NCBI GenBank assembly: GCA_049324435.1
Contig: JBMOOQ010000003.1
Coordinates: forward strand, 1 to 64,000
DNA from: Pseudorhodoplanes sp049324435
GTDB taxonomy: Bacteria; Pseudomonadota; Alphaproteobacteria; Rhizobiales; Xanthobacteraceae
Reading direction: 5' to 3'
Length of the DNA stretch: 64,000 bases
Positions within the stretch are counted from its first letter, which is position 1. Every line of letters begins with the position of its first letter. Under the pieces are notes generated by a model. That model made no database searches. It saw nothing but the letters and a program-made list of their open reading frames with translations, and had not been told where the DNA came from. Both the position numbers and the translations under genes were made by a program. Below, piece by piece: positions 62,083 to 64,000 of this stretch.

Positions 62083-63249
62083 TTAATGGGCCATGTGAGG
62101 TTGCTGCTGAGATGCTAGTCTGAAACTTGCGAAAATTGGAGACAAGCAGGTGCGCGCGATCCGGTAGCCCTCTTCGCGGCGGCGGCGGACCGTGTCACGG
62201 GAGAAATCGCGCAAGCCGAACTGGCCGTCGGTGGAGTGCTGTCCGGCAGGCACTCCGCCGACGTCCTGAGCGCCCTGCACATCGATATCGACGATGCGGA
62301 TCGACTTGCAGCGCCGTGCACGGTCGATCCGCAATCGCAGATCCGGGCCGATCGCTTCCGGTGGCACCCGTTCGGCCAATTGTTCGATCGTCTCGATCAG
62401 ATCGTTGATGCGCTCGGCAGCCCTGCGGTCCTGACGCAGGTGATTGCCGAAGCTCAGCTCGTGCATGCGATCTTCGACATCGGCCAGCGTCTGCGGCTTG
62501 CGCGCCTTCAGCGGATAGAGATTGAGAACAACCAGTAGACGCTGGATACCGTCATCGCTCGAAAATGCGTCGATCGCGTCACCAAGCGGTGCATTGTCGA
62601 CAAGACCGCCATCCCAGTAAAAGGCATTATCGATTTCGGTCCACGGAAATTGCGGCGGCAGGCTGCCGCTCGCGAGAATATGCTTTGGCGTGATGTGGCA
62701 GGGATCGTCGCTGCCGAGCCTGCGATTGCAGAAACGCCTGAGCTCGCCGCTCTCGACATTGACCGCGGTGATCACAAACGTGGTCTCGCTGCGATTGATT
62801 GCCCCGAAATCAACATGGCGCTTCAGCGTGCGCAGCAATGGACGCGTATTGTAATAGGCAGTCCATGTGCCGAACCCGACCAGATCGAAGCGCGGCAGAT
62901 AGAACCCGGGAAGACCGAACAGCGACAGATCGCGTTGCGCTTGCTTGGGCCAAAAGTCCGGCGCCTGCAATGTAAGATCATCCCACAGACTGTCGAGCCG
63001 GCGTCGCGCATCCTCGCGATCATGCGCGCCAACGACACAGGCCGCATTGATTGCGCCGATCGACACGCCGCTGACGACCTTCAGTGTCGGACAGCAACCG
63101 GCGGCTTCCGCCTCATTCATCAATTCGAGTAACGCGCCAATGCCGCCGCATTCATAGGCGCCGAGCGCGCCGCCGCCCTGCAGCACGATTCCGATCTCGA
63201 CCCGCTTTGCGGTCTCACCGCGCATGCCATCAACCTGTTCTGCCGGCAT
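62083..63249 (-). CDS. Patatin-like phospholipase family protein
   Basis: From the ATG at 63249 (GGAG six bases before it) the product has 388 residues. It has the patatin signature: the oxyanion loop GIVLQGGGALGAYE near residue 25, the nucleophile elbow GVSIG with S63, and DGG with D213 (FYWDGGLVDNAPLGDAI). These form the Ser-Asp dyad of lipid acyl hydrolases. It lies in the urease operon between ureB and ureC, only 17 bases before ureC, so it is co-transcribed. An ATG at 63309 is an alternative start. Substrate and any link to urease are unknown. Confidence 0.9.
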   Translation of the reverse strand: MPAEQVDGMRGETAKRVEIGIVLQGGGALGAYECGGIGALLELMNEAEAAGCCPTLKVVSGVSIGAINAACVVGAHDREDARRRLDSLWDDLTLQAPDFWPKQAQRDLSLFGLPGFYLPRFDLVGFGTWTAYYNTRPLLRTLKRHVDFGAINRSETTFVITAVNVESGELRRFCNRRLGSDDPCHITPKHILASGSLPPQFPWTEIDNAFYWDGGLVDNAPLGDAIDAFSSDDGIQRLLVVLNLYPLKARKPQTLADVEDRMHELSFGNHLRQDRRAAERINDLIETIEQLAERVPPEAIGPDLRLRIDRARRCKSIRIVDIDVQGAQDVGGVPAGQHSTDGQFGLRDFSRDTVRRRREEGYRIARTCLSPIFASFRLASQQQPHMAH

Positions 63250-63557
63250 GCAATTCTCCGGCACGTCTGTCGTCTCGTCCCCGGTCTTATCCCCAGGGGC
63301 TGTGTGCATCGTCGTTTTCGTTGCCTTCGATCATCGACGCATTACCCTGATGTCAGATGGTCATGACGGCTTCGGCTGGACGCGGGCATCGACGGGACCG
63401 GATGGTGTGGGGGCGAAGGCTGCTACGAGCATCGCTTTCGTGAGCCTGACGATCTCGGGTCCGTGCCGCGGTAGCGGCGGCAGGGAACGTGACGGGCGGG
63501 CGCAGGCTCGCCCGTTATGTTTTTGCGAAGACCGGTCCGTATGCAGACCGCGCTGCG
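63250..63557. other. Gap between the patatin-like gene and ureB
   Basis: A leftward frame of 66 codons starts with a GTG at 63561 overlapping the ureB stop (GTGA) and ends at 63361. Its proline- and arginine-rich product has no recognisable family, so I do not call it a gene, though the overlap is suggestive. Nothing else is seen in these 308 bases. Confidence 0.35.
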
Positions 63558-63872
63558 TCACAACTTCCCCATCACGTCGCCGCGGAAACCGTAAACCACG
63601 CGCTTGCCGCCGAAAGGTACAAGCTGCACCTCGCGCGTCTGCCCTGGCTCAAATCGCACCGCGGTGCCGGCAGCAATATCGAGCCGCATGCCACGGGCCT
63701 TCTTGCGATCGAATTTCAGCGCGGGATTGGTTTCGAAGAAATGGTAGTGCGACCCGACCTGGATCGGCCGGTCTCCGGTATTCGAGACGGAGAGCGTGAC
63801 GGTCTTGCGGCCGGCATTCAGCTCGATATCGCCATCCTTGACGAGAATTTGACCGGGGCTCCATTCGGTCAT
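63558..63872 (-). CDS. ureB: Urease beta subunit
   Basis: The 104-residue protein has the UreB sequence TEWSPGQILVKDGDIELNAG, SNTGDRPIQVGSHYHFFETN and the ending VVYGFRGDVMGKL. UreB packs against UreC in the urease trimer. Length matches. It is preceded after four bases by the end of a membrane protein rather than by ureA, which must lie beyond the window. Confidence 0.97.
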   Translation of the reverse strand: MTEWSPGQILVKDGDIELNAGRKTVTLSVSNTGDRPIQVGSHYHFFETNPALKFDRKKARGMRLDIAAGTAVRFEPGQTREVQLVPFGGKRVVYGFRGDVMGKL

Positions 63873-63876
63873 TGCG

Positions 63877-64000
63877 CTATTCCTTCCTCAGCCGGCGGAA
63901 CGCGACGACACCTGCGCCGATCAGGACTGCCGCCATGACCAGGACAAGGGCATCAGGCAGCAGGCTGGTGCCATGCGGATGCTGGTGCGGCACAAGCGAG
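63877..64000 (-). CDS. C-terminal end of a membrane protein in the urease operon (runs off the right edge)
   Basis: Forty-one codons are visible up to a TAG at 63877-63879. They read VPHQHPHGTSLLPDALVLVM, then a hydrophobic stretch AAVLIGAGVVAF and a basic end RRLRKE. The last part is one membrane helix with a cytoplasmic basic tail, preceded by a histidine-containing segment. It lies four bases before ureB. A metal-transport or HupE/UreJ-like role would fit the place, but too little is seen to say. Confidence 0.55.
   Translation of the reverse strand, partial: SLVPHQHPHGTSLLPDALVLVMAAVLIGAGVVAFRRLRKE

Noticed and set aside
63361..63561. 66-codon leftward frame after ureB with a GTGA overlap
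   Set aside because: Composition is poor in protein-like patterns and no family is known; noted only as a gap comment.

Overview
The window looks like a chromosomal piece of an alphaproteobacterium of the order Hyphomicrobiales (Rhizobiales), in the Bradyrhizobium / Rhodopseudomonas / Xanthobacteraceae neighbourhood. Grounds: high GC, tightly overlapping operons, a complete paaABCDE set with a PaaN-type dehydrogenase, two Liv-type ABC transporters, a urease operon and a heptose-containing LPS core locus. This is inferred from gene content; there is no rRNA, tRNA or other marker gene in the window.

Region 1 (1-10.2 kb) is accessory DNA. It starts with the 5' part of an IS481-family transposase and a decayed IS630-family transposase. 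A phage- or island-like cassette follows: Gp157-like protein, Rad52-like protein fused to an HNH/DUF968-like domain, two unknown proteins, a ParB-MTase fusion and a DUF5681 protein. Then come a truncated RTX calcium-binding protein, a self-inhibited Fic protein, an intact IS256-family element, and two clusters of short repeated motifs.

Region 2 (10.3-33.6 kb) is mainly envelope polysaccharide synthesis. KdsD, a WecA/WbpL-type initiating transferase and a sugar epimerase run rightward. They converge on an eight-gene leftward operon: hldD, hldE, FkbM methyltransferase, two GT2 enzymes, an O-antigen ligase, a GT9 enzyme and a CapD/FlaA1-type enzyme. waaF and gmhB lie divergently. After a ketopantoate reductase-like gene, an ArsR/SRPBCC pair and a LigM-type O-demethylase, the theme returns with a GT4 enzyme, galE and an MsbA-like exporter. 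The heptose route (HldE, GmhB, HldD, WaaF) is complete here except for the first isomerase, GmhA.

Region 3 (33.9-36.5 kb) holds a FAH-family hydrolase with a strong terminator, a VapBC-type toxin-antitoxin pair whose shared ATGA junction reads ACGA, a glutathione S-transferase and a small unknown gene.

Region 4 (36.5-58.1 kb) is aromatic and amino-acid catabolism. A livKHMGF operon lies divergent from a MarR regulator. hppD (tyrosine degradation) lies divergent from an Lrp/AsnC regulator. A second livKHMGF set is placed directly behind paaN. Opposite it runs paaG-paaI-paaK-paaR, and then the leftward paaABCDE epoxidase operon with paaX upstream. Together these suggest uptake of aromatic acids or amino acids, CoA activation, epoxidation, isomerisation and ring opening. 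paaF, paaH and paaJ are not in the window.

Region 5 (58.3-64 kb) is a leftward urease operon: a partial membrane protein, ureB, a patatin-like phospholipase, ureC, ureE with a very His-rich tail, ureF and ureG. ureA and ureD must lie outside the window.

The observations most worth a second look are the toxin-antitoxin junction where one base could abolish both the antitoxin stop and the toxin start, the leaderless-looking ArsR promoter between two long inverted-repeat arms, the Rad52-HNH / ParB-MTase cassette, tandem palindromes between hppD and its Lrp-type regulator, and the link between paaN and a Liv-type transporter.
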